NCBI GenBank assembly: GCA_046294625.1
Contig: JBKBKN010000004.1
Location: forward strand, 99,565-163,564
From: JBKBKN01 sp046294625
GTDB lineage: Bacteria; Bacteroidota; Bacteroidia; M30B66
Direction: 5' to 3'
Length of the DNA stretch: 64,000 nt
In this document: positions 56,376-64,000 of the stretch, one piece after another
How the letters are laid out: each line of letters starts with the position of its first letter
Numbering within the stretch: position 1 is the stretch's first letter
The notes under the pieces: generated by a model
What the model was told of the DNA's origin: nothing
Database searches by the model: none
The model's input: only the letters and a program-made list of their open reading frames with translations
Position numbers and translations under genes: made by a program

Positions 56376-57161
56376 ATGCAATTAGCAATTTTCGGCAAAA
56401 ACTTTTTCACTCTTGCAATTCTTGCATGCCTTGCCTTGTTTCAAAGCCCGGTTCTTCTTTCACAAACCTTAGAAATAGAAGGTGTGGAAGAACGCGGAAT
56501 AGTTTATCGTGAAGTGTATCATGGTGGGTTTACCGTTCACTCCGCAGGTTTTGGCATCAACTATCGAAGAGGAAAAAATGCTACGGGCTACAGCTATAAG
56601 CTGCTTGATTTCTCGTTTTATGGTATGCGCAGTCCAAAAGAGTTTAAGCAGTTTAACCCTTTCTTTCAAAACAGCAATGGCTATATTTACGGAAAGCTTA
56701 ACTCCTTAAATATTTTACGCGCCGGCGTTGGCAAATTAAAAGAATTGAATAGCAAAGGCGACAAAGGGGGCTTCGCTGTGGGCTACAGCTATTTTGCAGG
56801 TGCTTCGTTTGCGCTTCTGAAACCGGTCTATCTCGAAATATTTTCTCCGGATGCCGGTATTAATGACCCCAATCTGCGGACAGAGAGATACGACCCAAGC
56901 AAACATTTCCCCGACAACATTTACGGCGGTGCGCCTTTCTACAGAGGGCTCAATGAATTGAGTATTTCACCGGGCATTTACACCACCTTCAATTTCAATT
57001 TCGAATTTGGAAAGGCCCAGCAAAGACTTCGAATGATTGAAGCAGGTGCCACTATAGATTTATTTGCACGAGAAGCGCCTATCATGGCATTTGAGCAAAA
57101 CAACAACGTATTTTTGACGTTTCATATAAGTTTTTTATTTGGGAAGCGATGGAACAAGTGA
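56376..57161 (+). CDS. Hypothetical exported (probably outer-membrane) protein next to lipA
   Basis: A 261-residue protein with a signal peptide (LAILACLALFQSPVLLSQ) and many alternating aromatic/polar strands, e.g. GFGINYRRG, FAVGYSYFAGASF, GIYTTFNFNFEFG and VFLTFHISFLFGKRW, a pattern expected of an outer-membrane beta-barrel ending in an aromatic strand. I do not recognise a named family. It overlaps lipA by 13 bp (57149-57161), so they share a transcript. Any role in lipoate metabolism is unlikely; the link is probably positional. Confidence 0.75.
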   Translation: MQLAIFGKNFFTLAILACLALFQSPVLLSQTLEIEGVEERGIVYREVYHGGFTVHSAGFGINYRRGKNATGYSYKLLDFSFYGMRSPKEFKQFNPFFQNSNGYIYGKLNSLNILRAGVGKLKELNSKGDKGGFAVGYSYFAGASFALLKPVYLEIFSPDAGINDPNLRTERYDPSKHFPDNIYGGAPFYRGLNELSISPGIYTTFNFNFEFGKAQQRLRMIEAGATIDLFAREAPIMAFEQNNNVFLTFHISFLFGKRWNK

Positions 57162-58045
57162 GTTTATCAGAACAGATTACAGAAATCAACAGTAAACCTG
57201 TGGTGCGTAGCAAAAAGCCGGAATGGCTCCGTGTGAAACTTCCAACAGGCCCTGAATATACCAAAGTGCGCAAACTGGTTGATCAGCATAAGCTGCACAC
57301 CATATGTGAAAGTGGCAACTGTCCCAATATGGGCGAATGCTGGGGAGCCGGTACAGCCACTTTTATGATTTTAGGAAACATTTGTACTCGCTCCTGCGGA
57401 TTCTGCGCGGTTGCTACCGGCCGCCCAAGTGCAGTCGATTGGCAAGAACCCATGCGGGTGGCAGAGTCGGTTAAACTGATGGGAGTGAAACACTGCGTGA
57501 TTACTTCTGTAGATCGCGACGACCTGAAAGACGGTGGCTCTATCATCTGGGCAGAAACAGTGAAAGCAGTGCGACAACTATCTCCTACCACTACTTTGGA
57601 AACACTTATCCCCGACTTTCAAGGAAGACAAGATCAGGTTCAAAGAATTATTGATGTGATGCCCGAAATTGTATCGCATAATCTGGAAACCGTTCGCCGA
57701 CTCACTCGCGAAGTTCGGGTGCAAGCCAAATACGATCGTAGCCTTGCCGTTTTAAAAATGCTCAAAGAGGGAGGTTGCAAGACCAAATCGGGAATCATGC
57801 TTGGATTAGGTGAAACAGAAGAAGAGATCTATGAAACAATTATGGATTTGCGAAACTCTGATGTGGATATACTCACCATGGGGCAATACCTTCAACCTAC
57901 TCCCAAACATTTGCCGGTGGCGGATTTTGTTAGCCCTGAACGATTTGCCAAATACAAGGAATTTGCGCTTCAACAAGGGTTTAAATATGTAGAAAGTGGA
58001 CCACTTGTGCGCTCATCATATCATGCAGAGCAACACCTATTCTGA
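57149..58045 (+). CDS. lipA: Lipoyl synthase
   Basis: This 298-residue radical-SAM enzyme inserts two sulfurs into protein-bound octanoate to make lipoate for pyruvate and 2-oxoglutarate dehydrogenases. The auxiliary cluster motif C-x4-C-x5-C is CESGNCPNMGEC (Cys53, 58, 64). The radical-SAM motif is CTRSCGFC (Cys79, 83, 86), and the closing Ser ligand region RSSYHAE is at the C-terminus. All motifs are complete. It overlaps the preceding gene by 13 bp and is followed by an FAD oxidoreductase gene 34 bp later. Confidence 0.97.
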   Translation: MEQVSLSEQITEINSKPVVRSKKPEWLRVKLPTGPEYTKVRKLVDQHKLHTICESGNCPNMGECWGAGTATFMILGNICTRSCGFCAVATGRPSAVDWQEPMRVAESVKLMGVKHCVITSVDRDDLKDGGSIIWAETVKAVRQLSPTTTLETLIPDFQGRQDQVQRIIDVMPEIVSHNLETVRRLTREVRVQAKYDRSLAVLKMLKEGGCKTKSGIMLGLGETEEEIYETIMDLRNSDVDILTMGQYLQPTPKHLPVADFVSPERFAKYKEFALQQGFKYVESGPLVRSSYHAEQHLF

Positions 58046-58079
58046 TTAACGTATCCGACACATCCCATTTCAATCAAAT

Positions 58080-59117
58080 TTGAGCCACTATCAATTCATT
58101 ATCATAGGTCAGGGACTTGCCGGAAGTGCATTAGCGATGACCTTGATAAGCCGAAAGCAATCTGTCTTAGTGATTGATGAAAATGTTGGCTCAAGTGCCT
58201 CACTTGTGGCAGGTGGCATGTTTCACCCCATGGTTTTCAAGCAACTTACCACCTGCTGGCTTGGACTTGAAGGTTTAAAAGCAGGATATGAATACTACAC
58301 TTCATTAGAAAAACTGCTTAATCAGAAGTTTTATAAACACCAAAAAATGTTGCGTGTTTTTGGTTCTGATTATGAGCGAACACAATGGGAACACTTGGCG
58401 AACACAGCAGAGTTTTCCGACCTGATTGAGTCCCCCTTAGCAACAATTCCCTCAGGTGTGATTGCCCCACACGGAGCAGCATTTGTTAAAAAAGCCGGAT
58501 TTGTTGATACCCTAATTTATCTTCGTGCAATTCAAGCTTATTTGAAGCAAATTGGTGCATGGAGAACGGAAAAGTTTTTCCCCGAAAAACTGCAGTTCAA
58601 TGACCAAATCATCTGCTATGACAGTGTTACTGCCGAATATTTAATTTACGCAAATGGCCATGCTGCTTCACACATGAAGGAGCTGCAATCAGCCTTTTCG
58701 GTGACAATGGGCGACGATTTATTAGTAGAAATGAATAACCTTGACAACATTCTCATTAACGGGGGCGTTTATGTCATACCGCGTGGAAATAGTTTATTTC
58801 GTGTTGGATCAACCTATTTTCGCTATCCATACACCCAGTCGGAAGAAGATGGACGAAATCAGATTTTAGGAAAACTTCGAAAAATTATTGATGCAGAAAT
58901 AAAGGTGATTGACCACCAACGTGCTTTCAGGCCCAACATCAAAGACCGGAGACCACTGATTGGTCCTCTGAATAGTCATAGACGTATTTACTCATTCAAT
59001 GGTATGGGTTCGAAAGGTGTTCTTCATGCCCCTTTGTTAGCATCGCATCTGGCTGATCATTTGATGGATGGCACTGCCCTGATGAAGGAAATATTACCTT
59101 CGCGATTCCAGACATGA
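58080..59117 (+). CDS. FAD-dependent oxidoreductase (DAO superfamily)
   Basis: A 345-residue flavoprotein. FAD-binding loop FIIIGQGLAGSALAMTLISR, then DENVGSSASLVAGGMFHPMV; the C-terminus has FRPNIKDRRPLIGPL and YSFNGMGSKGVLHAPLLA, the second FAD contact of the D-amino-acid oxidase superfamily. The start is TTG at 58080, 34 bp after lipA; a later ATG would remove the FAD loop, so TTG is required. Its stop overlaps the acyltransferase start in ATGA (59114-59117), coupling the two genes. The substrate is unknown; MnmC-like enzymes of tRNA modification are a distant possibility. Confidence 0.82.
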   Translation: MSHYQFIIIGQGLAGSALAMTLISRKQSVLVIDENVGSSASLVAGGMFHPMVFKQLTTCWLGLEGLKAGYEYYTSLEKLLNQKFYKHQKMLRVFGSDYERTQWEHLANTAEFSDLIESPLATIPSGVIAPHGAAFVKKAGFVDTLIYLRAIQAYLKQIGAWRTEKFFPEKLQFNDQIICYDSVTAEYLIYANGHAASHMKELQSAFSVTMGDDLLVEMNNLDNILINGGVYVIPRGNSLFRVGSTYFRYPYTQSEEDGRNQILGKLRKIIDAEIKVIDHQRAFRPNIKDRRPLIGPLNSHRRIYSFNGMGSKGVLHAPLLASHLADHLMDGTALMKEILPSRFQT

Positions 59118-60223
59118 ATACCCAAATCGAAAAACGATACTTTCCCAATTTAGATGCGACACGCTTTATTGGTTTTCTTCATGTGTTCACAGCCCACTGC
59201 TTTTTTTCTTCATCAGAAGCCATCCGAGAATCAGGTTTATTCTCGTTTTTTCAGTTCAACATTAGAGCAGGTTATCTTGGTTTAGACTACTTTTTTGTGC
59301 TGTCGAGTTTTCTGCTCACCTGGATCATTTTAGAAGAGCGACATCAAACCGGAAGGTTTAAGGCAGTTTATTTTCTCGTCAGACGGGCATTGCGCCTTTG
59401 GCCTGCATACTTCATTATTGTGCTTAGCACTTACTGTGCTGTTGCTTTACTTCCAAGTTTCTTCGATTCGGTTTCGCTCCCACCCATTATTGCCTATTTG
59501 CTTTTTCATGCCAATTATTACATTATAGCTCATGGACAGGACTTTCTGTATCTGCTGGTATTCCTATGGGTGGTTTCGGTCGAAGAGCAATTTTATGTCA
59601 GTTGGGCTGTGCTTATGAAGTACGCATATCGCTATTTCTGGGCAATCATTACTTTGCTAGTCCTAATCTCCGTTATTTTTCGATTTATCTATTTTGATGA
59701 TGAGCCCAATCTTTGGTTTAATACGCTGAGTTTGCTTGGCAACTTTGCCACAGGAGCAGCCATAGCCTATTTGTGTTTTTACAAAAATACTTTCAGAACA
59801 TTTTTCGAAGATCTGCCTAGCAAATATTATGCACTGGCTTATCTGATTTATGTCCCTGTTGTCGTTTTCTACTTTGGTTGGGCTGATAGTCGATTGGGAA
59901 TTGCATTTGAAAAGCTCATTTTTTGCGGCTTATTTGCTATTATCATTCTGGAACAATCATTTGCAAAACACGCCTTTCTTCGCTTTCGAAAGATAGAATG
60001 GGTGAACTATCTTGGTAGAATTTCCCTCGGATTATATTGTTACCACGGAGTGGTGATTACTTTTTACAAAATGTTCGCAGAAAAGTATCATTTGGAGCAA
60101 AATGTATGGCAGGTGTTTATTATCAACCCTTTGGCCATACTGGTATTAACGATTTTGCTCGCCTTGCTTAGCTTCGAAATGCTAGAGAAGCGTTTGCACG
60201 ATTTTCGTAAAAAGTTCTATTGA
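59114..60223 (+). CDS. Acyltransferase family 3 membrane protein
   Basis: A 369-residue membrane protein with about ten hydrophobic helices and the hallmarks of acyltransferase 3 (OafA/NodX-like) enzymes, which O-acetylate cell-surface sugars. The first helix carries NLDATRFIGFLHVFTAHCFF with the catalytic-type His and Arg. The segment FLWVVSVEEQFYVSWAVLM holds the family SVEEQFY motif. The later region NYLGRISLGLYCYHGVVITF is also typical. The start overlaps the previous stop by 4 bp. The acceptor could be O-antigen, exopolysaccharide or peptidoglycan; neighbours do not decide. Confidence 0.9.
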   Translation: MNTQIEKRYFPNLDATRFIGFLHVFTAHCFFSSSEAIRESGLFSFFQFNIRAGYLGLDYFFVLSSFLLTWIILEERHQTGRFKAVYFLVRRALRLWPAYFIIVLSTYCAVALLPSFFDSVSLPPIIAYLLFHANYYIIAHGQDFLYLLVFLWVVSVEEQFYVSWAVLMKYAYRYFWAIITLLVLISVIFRFIYFDDEPNLWFNTLSLLGNFATGAAIAYLCFYKNTFRTFFEDLPSKYYALAYLIYVPVVVFYFGWADSRLGIAFEKLIFCGLFAIIILEQSFAKHAFLRFRKIEWVNYLGRISLGLYCYHGVVITFYKMFAEKYHLEQNVWQVFIINPLAILVLTILLALLSFEMLEKRLHDFRKKFY

Positions 60224-60393
60224 TTTTTCGATGCATGTTTTACGATTATTATGGTAAAAACTTCATCATGAATGTAATTTCTCTTGCCCAAGGTTTGCAC
60301 ATAATGATAATCACCAAGAATCATGAAAGGTCTCTAATCAAACGTTTTACGATAATTTAAACCCTGACCGATTAAATAAAATATCGACAGGTG

Positions 60394-60421
60394 TTGTGTT
60401 CTATTTAAAAATGTATATTTG
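60394..60421 (+). promoter_or_regulatory. Promoter of tRNA-Leu
   Basis: TTG (60394-60396), 17 bp, TATATTTG (60414-60421), ending 10 bp before the mature tRNA start. The -7 box is a perfect TAnnTTTG; the spacer is 2 bp shorter than the usual 19. Confidence 0.6.
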
Positions 60422-60431
60422 CAGCCCATTA

Positions 60432-60518
60432 GCCCGGATGGCGGAATTGGTAGACGCGCTGGTCTCAAACACCTGTGGTAGCAATGCCGTGCCGGTTCGA
60501 CTCCGGCTCCGGGCACCA
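60432..60518 (+). tRNA. tRNA-Leu (CAA anticodon)
   Basis: An 87-nt class II tRNA with encoded CCA. Acceptor stem GCCCGGA / TCCGGGC, D-loop GGAATTGGTAGAC, anticodon loop CTCAAAC with anticodon CAA (reads UUG). A long variable arm precedes the T-arm GCCGGTTCGACTCCGGC. The anticodon stem CTGGT/ACCTG has a single U-U mismatch at the second pair. A terminator follows at once. Confidence 0.95.
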
Positions 60519-60520
60519 CA

Positions 60521-60553
60521 CGAAAAAACCCTTCAAATTGAAGGGTTTTTTCG
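60521..60553 (+). terminator. Terminator after tRNA-Leu
   Basis: CGAAAAAACCCTTCAA and TTGAAGGGTTTTTTCG form a long stem with a minimal loop. The T-run in the descending arm gives a classic intrinsic terminator. Confidence 0.85.
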
Positions 60554-60653
60554 TTTTATGGCTCTACACAATAACAGCAATATGGATAAATTTATCCCAA
60601 TAAAAACGCACAGCTACATGTATTGCAATACCTGCCGATAAAATGTAAAATAA

Positions 60654-61280
60654 CTACAAATCTGCACCCATTTCAAGCTCACGAGGATAAACCCATTCAA
60701 ACTTGGACGCATCATAGGTGCAACGTTCATCAGGGAATTCAATAAAATCTTTGTTAAGATAATATGGCCCCAATTCACCTGAATGCTTGATTATGTGAGA
60801 AAAAACTTTTTTACCTCTTTCTGCTACTTCCTTTGCTGATAGTTTAGGTGTATTAAAAAGTTCCACAAAGTTAGAAATATCCAAATTTTCATCTGCATTA
60901 AACATACCTGCCACAGCCCTTTTCTCATTCTTGATGCTCTTTACCGGGCGCAATAACAAAAAGTAGTGCTTTCCGACATCATCAATAAAATAATCTAACA
61001 TAACAAAATTTGGAACCTCATTGATAAAATGCTTTCGATGCTCCGGTTTAAAACGATTCTCTTGGCTTACTCCTTTTGGGGCTTTATACACATAAGTGAT
61101 AATATTTGCCATAAGCGTATCTTGAGCGGCTTTTGAGAATCGATTGATAAAAAAGGTGGAAACTTGGGGTTCATAGACCAATTCTTTTGCCGCATTATTT
61201 TCAACAGACTGTTCGCTATGTTTGCAGGAGCCTAACAAGATGGTGAATAGAAATAAGCTGTATAGAAACTTGGTATGCAT
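60654..61280 (-). CDS. Hypothetical lipoprotein (208 aa)
   Basis: Starts with a lipoprotein signal (FLYSLFLFTILLGSC, lipobox LGSC, lipidated Cys19). The mature part has mixed alpha/beta character with no familiar motif; FVMLDYFIDDVGKHYFLLLRP is the most ordered-looking stretch. I do not recognise a family. It is downstream of the terminator that closes the 61361 gene, so it should have its own promoter between 61281 and 61310. It may be anchored to the inner leaflet of the outer membrane. Confidence 0.7.
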   Translation of the reverse strand: MHTKFLYSLFLFTILLGSCKHSEQSVENNAAKELVYEPQVSTFFINRFSKAAQDTLMANIITYVYKAPKGVSQENRFKPEHRKHFINEVPNFVMLDYFIDDVGKHYFLLLRPVKSIKNEKRAVAGMFNADENLDISNFVELFNTPKLSAKEVAERGKKVFSHIIKHSGELGPYYLNKDFIEFPDERCTYDASKFEWVYPRELEMGADL

Positions 61281-61310
61281 AAGGTAAATTAAATGACTGC
61301 AAAATAAAGA

Positions 61311-61342
61311 TAGACTGCATCAATGTTGATGCAGTCTATCCA
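61311..61342 (-). terminator. Terminator of the 504-residue lipoprotein gene
   Basis: GATAGACTGCATCAA (61311-61325), loop TG, TTGATGCAGTCTATC (61328-61342): a perfect 15-bp stem, followed on the minus strand by TTTATTTTG. It lies 18 bp past the stop codon. Confidence 0.85.
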
Positions 61343-61360
61343 TTTTAATTCGATAATAGA

Positions 61361-62875
61361 TTAATAATATTTAGTCGCAGAAGGAGTCCAGTTCATCCAG
61401 CCATCAGTCCAATCTTCTGTACCAAATGCGCCACGGAAAGGAACGGTTTGGAAACCATTTAAACCGCTAAAGTCTGCGCCCTGCAAAAGAATTGAACCTG
61501 CATTAGGTGTAACTTTAGGGTCGTTTGACAAATCGAATATTGATGCGTCAATACCTGCATCTTGCCACTTATCGAGTACTTGATTGTTAAATGAAGCTGT
61601 TCTAAACCATGCTTCAAGAGCTGCAACTTCGAAAACTGCACCACCTAATGAGTCTACATTGGAGCGGAAAGCAGCACCGCGTGGATTATTTGGATGCTGT
61701 GCACCGTTAGATGGAGCTCCTGTGAAAATCGTTCCAGCGCTACCGTAGCCATTACCCCCCCAATGCTCAACACCGGCAAGAATATTGTTCTTTAATACAA
61801 GTTCACCACTTACTGCATTTTGTGTAGTGTTAGCACCATCAATATACAAACCGAAAGGATAGCCTGTAAAGAAAGAATTGTGAATTTTAATTTTTGCAAA
61901 TCTTCTTAGGTGCATTGCATGTTGAAACTGCAAAGAGATTGGGGTTTCTCTATTTGCTTTAGGCCCTATAACAGTGATATTGGAAAATGTAGCTGCTGTG
62001 TATGGGGTTAAAAGAGGGTCGCCTGCACCATCATTATCCACTTCAAATCCGTTTGACCCAGATTGGTCAGCAAGTGAACGATCACGTATAGATAATCCAA
62101 ACTGAACATTTCCTCTAAAGCCATTGTCCACATCAAAATCATCGTCTAAGCTTCTGTAGGCAACTAAATATTTGCAATTAACTGTTCCACCGAACCATTC
62201 GAATGAATCGTCAAGACCATAAGATGTAGCTACATACTCAATCACCGTGCCTCTACCAACAGAACCCATAGTAAGTGAGTTTACTTCTTGATTTGGATTA
62301 ATAGGAATACCAGCATATTCAATTCTTACATAGCGTAAAATACCTGAGTTATCATCATCATTCGTTCCACCGTGGTATGCCGCATAACCACCTTCCAGTT
62401 CACCCACACCGCCGGGGTTATTGTTTCGAGCAAACCCGCAAATCACCAAACCACCCCAATCACCAGGTTCTTTTAAGCCAACAGGTCTTTCGGATGTCAT
62501 GATAATTGGTTTTTGTTTTGTTCCTTCAGCGAAGATTTTAGAACCTCTTTGGATGATGAGCGTACCTTTGGTTTCGCGATCTCCGATAATTAAAGTGCCT
62601 GGATCGATTCGCAATGTGCCTGTTGCTGTTGGTTGACCGGTCAAGGATGGATCCGTTCCAACGCGAACAAAACCTTTAATAAGGTAAATTTTGTCTTCTG
62701 TCCAACGTACATCGCCCGTAATTGATCCGGATACTTCGACAATCTGTTTTTCAGAGTTGTTGTTGTTGTTGTTGTTGTTGTTATTGTCATTATCGTCATC
62801 TTTTTTACAAGACGTAATAACACTTGTTGCTGTTGCTAAAGCAAGCATTCCTAAGAGTAGTCCCTTGATTTTCAT
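61361..62875 (-). CDS. Poly-Asn-linked surface lipoprotein with beta-helix-like domain
   Basis: A 504-residue protein with lipoprotein signal VITSC (Cys23). A charged linker KKDDDNDN follows and then a run of Asn residues encoded by nine AAC codons in a row and one AAT. This linker after the lipid Cys, with acidic residues, is typical of surface-exposed lipoproteins. The body is beta-rich with repeating GTLxIxxGxxI-type strands (GTLIIQRGSKIFAEGT), fitting a right-handed beta-helix, and ends WTDGWMNWTP. Similar proteins occur widely in Bacteroidota, sometimes near phosphate or TonB-dependent uptake genes, but none is near here. Function unknown. Confidence 0.8.
   Translation of the reverse strand: MKIKGLLLGMLALATATSVITSCKKDDDNDNNNNNNNNNNSEKQIVEVSGSITGDVRWTEDKIYLIKGFVRVGTDPSLTGQPTATGTLRIDPGTLIIGDRETKGTLIIQRGSKIFAEGTKQKPIIMTSERPVGLKEPGDWGGLVICGFARNNNPGGVGELEGGYAAYHGGTNDDDNSGILRYVRIEYAGIPINPNQEVNSLTMGSVGRGTVIEYVATSYGLDDSFEWFGGTVNCKYLVAYRSLDDDFDVDNGFRGNVQFGLSIRDRSLADQSGSNGFEVDNDGAGDPLLTPYTAATFSNITVIGPKANRETPISLQFQHAMHLRRFAKIKIHNSFFTGYPFGLYIDGANTTQNAVSGELVLKNNILAGVEHWGGNGYGSAGTIFTGAPSNGAQHPNNPRGAAFRSNVDSLGGAVFEVAALEAWFRTASFNNQVLDKWQDAGIDASIFDLSNDPKVTPNAGSILLQGADFSGLNGFQTVPFRGAFGTEDWTDGWMNWTPSATKYY
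62756..62782 (-). repeat. (AAC)9 trinucleotide microsatellite in coding sequence
   Basis: Nine uninterrupted GTT units on the plus strand (AAC on the coding strand) encode most of the poly-Asn linker of the lipoprotein at 61361. Slippage would change linker length by whole residues. Confidence 0.85.
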
Positions 62876-63130
62876 GGATTTAAAATTTTGTGCTGCAAAG
62901 GTTGACCTGAAGCGTTAATTCAATTTAATTTTAGAGTTAAATAATTTTTATAAATTATCAAGAACTTGTCTTAGTAACCAAACTTACTATTTTGGTGTTA
63001 TATTCAATGTATTTCAGCAAATAAAATTGAAAATGACAAAGAGTTTCTGCTTAATCATTTCTTAAGATAAGCGCTTCTTAAGATTGGCTTAAAAAAAAAT
63101 TAACACTATAGGATTAGAGAAAAAATAGCA

Positions 63131-63724
63131 TTAGCCAAATAATACTTCGGCAAAATCATCGAAAGAAAAGGGCTGATTATAGGCTTTTTCGAGCACAAGT
63201 GATGAAACCACTGATATGTACAAAGGTCGGTCATTAATATAAACCAGATTAAATGCTATATTACCATAAAGCTGTTCAGGATGCTCTGATAAAAAAATGG
63301 GCGACTGTTGGGGCCTTAAAAGATGTCGTTCCGTTCTTTCTATATATCCATTTCGTTCCACCACCTGTTTATCGCTTAGGTATAACATATAACCCAATTT
63401 AATAGTGCGATCCTTCAAATAGTCAAACAAGTAACTGAAATTGGCCTTACCAATCGGATCTATAAAATGTAGTACTAAATAACTTGATTCCCTTTCGCTG
63501 TAGGAATGAATTGGAATATCACCTGTGATATTCATCTTGCGTAAAACAAACGAAATGTAAATTGTCTTTAGCAATTCTGTTTGCTTACTTTGCTCCAGCC
63601 ACAGATGGTAATCGGACTTATAACGCACGCTTCTAACGAGCATCTCCTGCTTCACAGGATACTGCTTCTTTTGATGATTAACCATCAAAAGACTTTTCAA
63701 TCGGTTATACAAACGCGTAAACAT
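63131..63724 (-). CDS. Hypothetical protein (197 aa)
   Basis: No recognised family, signal peptide or membrane segment. The sequence is basic at the N-terminus (RLYNRLKSLLMVNHQKKQ) and then mixed alpha/beta, with aromatic-rich stretches (SSYLVLHFIDPIGKANFSYL). The promoter TAAATTTG ends 5 bp before the first ATG (63724), so transcription would start at or inside that codon. The ATG at 63685 (MVNHQKKQYPVKQ) is therefore a plausible real start unless the mRNA is leaderless. It lies between citrate synthase and the lipoprotein gene with its own promoter, and the 255-bp region 62876-63130 downstream of it holds nothing else obvious. Confidence 0.65.
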   Translation of the reverse strand: MFTRLYNRLKSLLMVNHQKKQYPVKQEMLVRSVRYKSDYHLWLEQSKQTELLKTIYISFVLRKMNITGDIPIHSYSERESSYLVLHFIDPIGKANFSYLFDYLKDRTIKLGYMLYLSDKQVVERNGYIERTERHLLRPQQSPIFLSEHPEQLYGNIAFNLVYINDRPLYISVVSSLVLEKAYNQPFSFDDFAEVLFG

Positions 63725-63728
63725 CCTT

Positions 63729-63757
63729 CAAATTTAATGAAAATCACTTATTAACAA
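63729..63757 (-). promoter_or_regulatory. Promoter of the 63131 gene
   Basis: On the minus strand TTG (63757-63755), 18 bp, TAAATTTG (63736-63729). This is close to the ideal Bacteroidota promoter, placed so near the annotated ATG that it bears on the start choice. Confidence 0.55.
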
Positions 63758-63810
63758 AAAGGCAATCGTTAATTCCTCATTAAACGAGCTGCAACGCAAA
63801 TATGTTTTAA

Positions 63811-64000
63811 TTAGTTGCGCTCGGCTATATTCACATAGTTACGCTTAGTGGCACCTATGTAAATCTGACGAGGACGAGCTATTGGCTCCTTATTCTCAAT
63901 CATTTCTTTCCATTGTGCCACCCAACCAGGCAAACGACCTAGGGCAAACATTACGGTGAACATTTCCGTTGGAATGCCTAAAGCTCGATAAATAATACCG
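63811..64000 (-). CDS. gltA: Citrate synthase, C-terminal part (gene continues past the window)
   Basis: The last 62 codons of a leftward gene. The translation contains YRALGIPTEMFTVMFAL, GRLPGWVAQWKEM and PIARPRQIYIG, the closing region of bacterial citrate synthase with the conserved Arg that binds the substrate carboxylate. It ends at TAA 63813-63811. The enzyme condenses acetyl-CoA and oxaloacetate in the TCA cycle. Only the C-terminus is in view, so completeness of the gene is not assessable. Confidence 0.93.
   Translation of the reverse strand, partial: GIIYRALGIPTEMFTVMFALGRLPGWVAQWKEMIENKEPIARPRQIYIGATKRNYVNIAERN

Overview
The window comes from a Bacteroidota chromosome (Flavobacteriia- or Chitinophagia-like; closer placement is not possible from sequence alone). 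The evidence is: five secreted proteins or remnants with type A C-terminal sorting domains of the type IX secretion system (T9SS), one giant protein with the type B (CHU_C, gliding-associated) C-terminus, a PorP/SprF plus PorE-like pair, the uppS-bamA-ompH-ompH cluster, promoters of the TTG-N17/19-TAnnTTTG type, and starts with little Shine-Dalgarno character. No rRNA, phage or plasmid genes are visible.

Layout. 0.1-13.6 kb (leftward): a T9SS/gliding cluster (PorE-like OmpA lipoprotein, PorP/SprF, a 2521-residue SprB-repeat protein), an M43 metalloprotease and a CrtI-type phytoene desaturase. 13.6-17.8 kb: a region disturbed by insertion. A decayed T9SS surface-protein gene is split by a 2,276-bp segment carrying a type II restriction-modification pair (Eco47II-like nuclease and HTH-fused cytosine methyltransferase). 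18.0-29.3 kb: one gene for a roughly 3,740-residue modular secreted protein. 29.9-34.8 kb: a NUDIX hydrolase facing the envelope cluster uppS-bamA-ompH-ompH. 34.9-39.7 kb (rightward): 2-oxoacid:ferredoxin oxidoreductase korAB, a small membrane protein and a sugar-type MFS transporter. 39.8-45.8 kb (leftward): two paralogous collagen-repeat proteins around a small T9SS protein, then a CrtD/CrtISO-like desaturase. 45.9-51.1 kb (rightward): pyrD, HMG-CoA lyase and a T9SS subtilase. 51.0-56.3 kb (leftward): FAD oxidoreductase, DUF6580-like membrane protein, Atg22/UMF1-like MFS, M23 peptidase, MazG-like hydrolase and OsmC. 56.4-60.5 kb (rightward): outer-membrane hypothetical, lipA, FAD oxidoreductase, acyltransferase and tRNA-Leu. 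60.6-64.0 kb (leftward): two lipoproteins, an unknown protein and the 3' end of citrate synthase.

Main discovery. The R-M segment at 15179-17454 has the anatomy of an integron gene cassette. It begins TTGGGC directly after a G. It ends with a 126-bp imperfect palindrome that opens with GCCCAAC, so circularising it would rebuild an attC site with exactly complementary R' (GCCCAAC) and R'' (GTTGGGC) boxes. Removing exactly this segment rejoins the two halves of the broken surface-protein gene in frame, at a G^AT site, which fits the G^WT secondary-site rule of integron integrases. No integrase gene lies in the window. The call therefore rests on boundary sequence and palindrome architecture, and needs comparison with an uninterrupted relative.

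How the genes work together: the T9SS parts (porP/porE) and the many sorting-domain proteins form one export system and its cargo; bamA and the Skp-like chaperones build the outer membrane that houses it. The remainder is mostly housekeeping metabolism (korAB, pyrD, lipA, HMG-CoA lyase, citrate synthase) and carotenoid synthesis.
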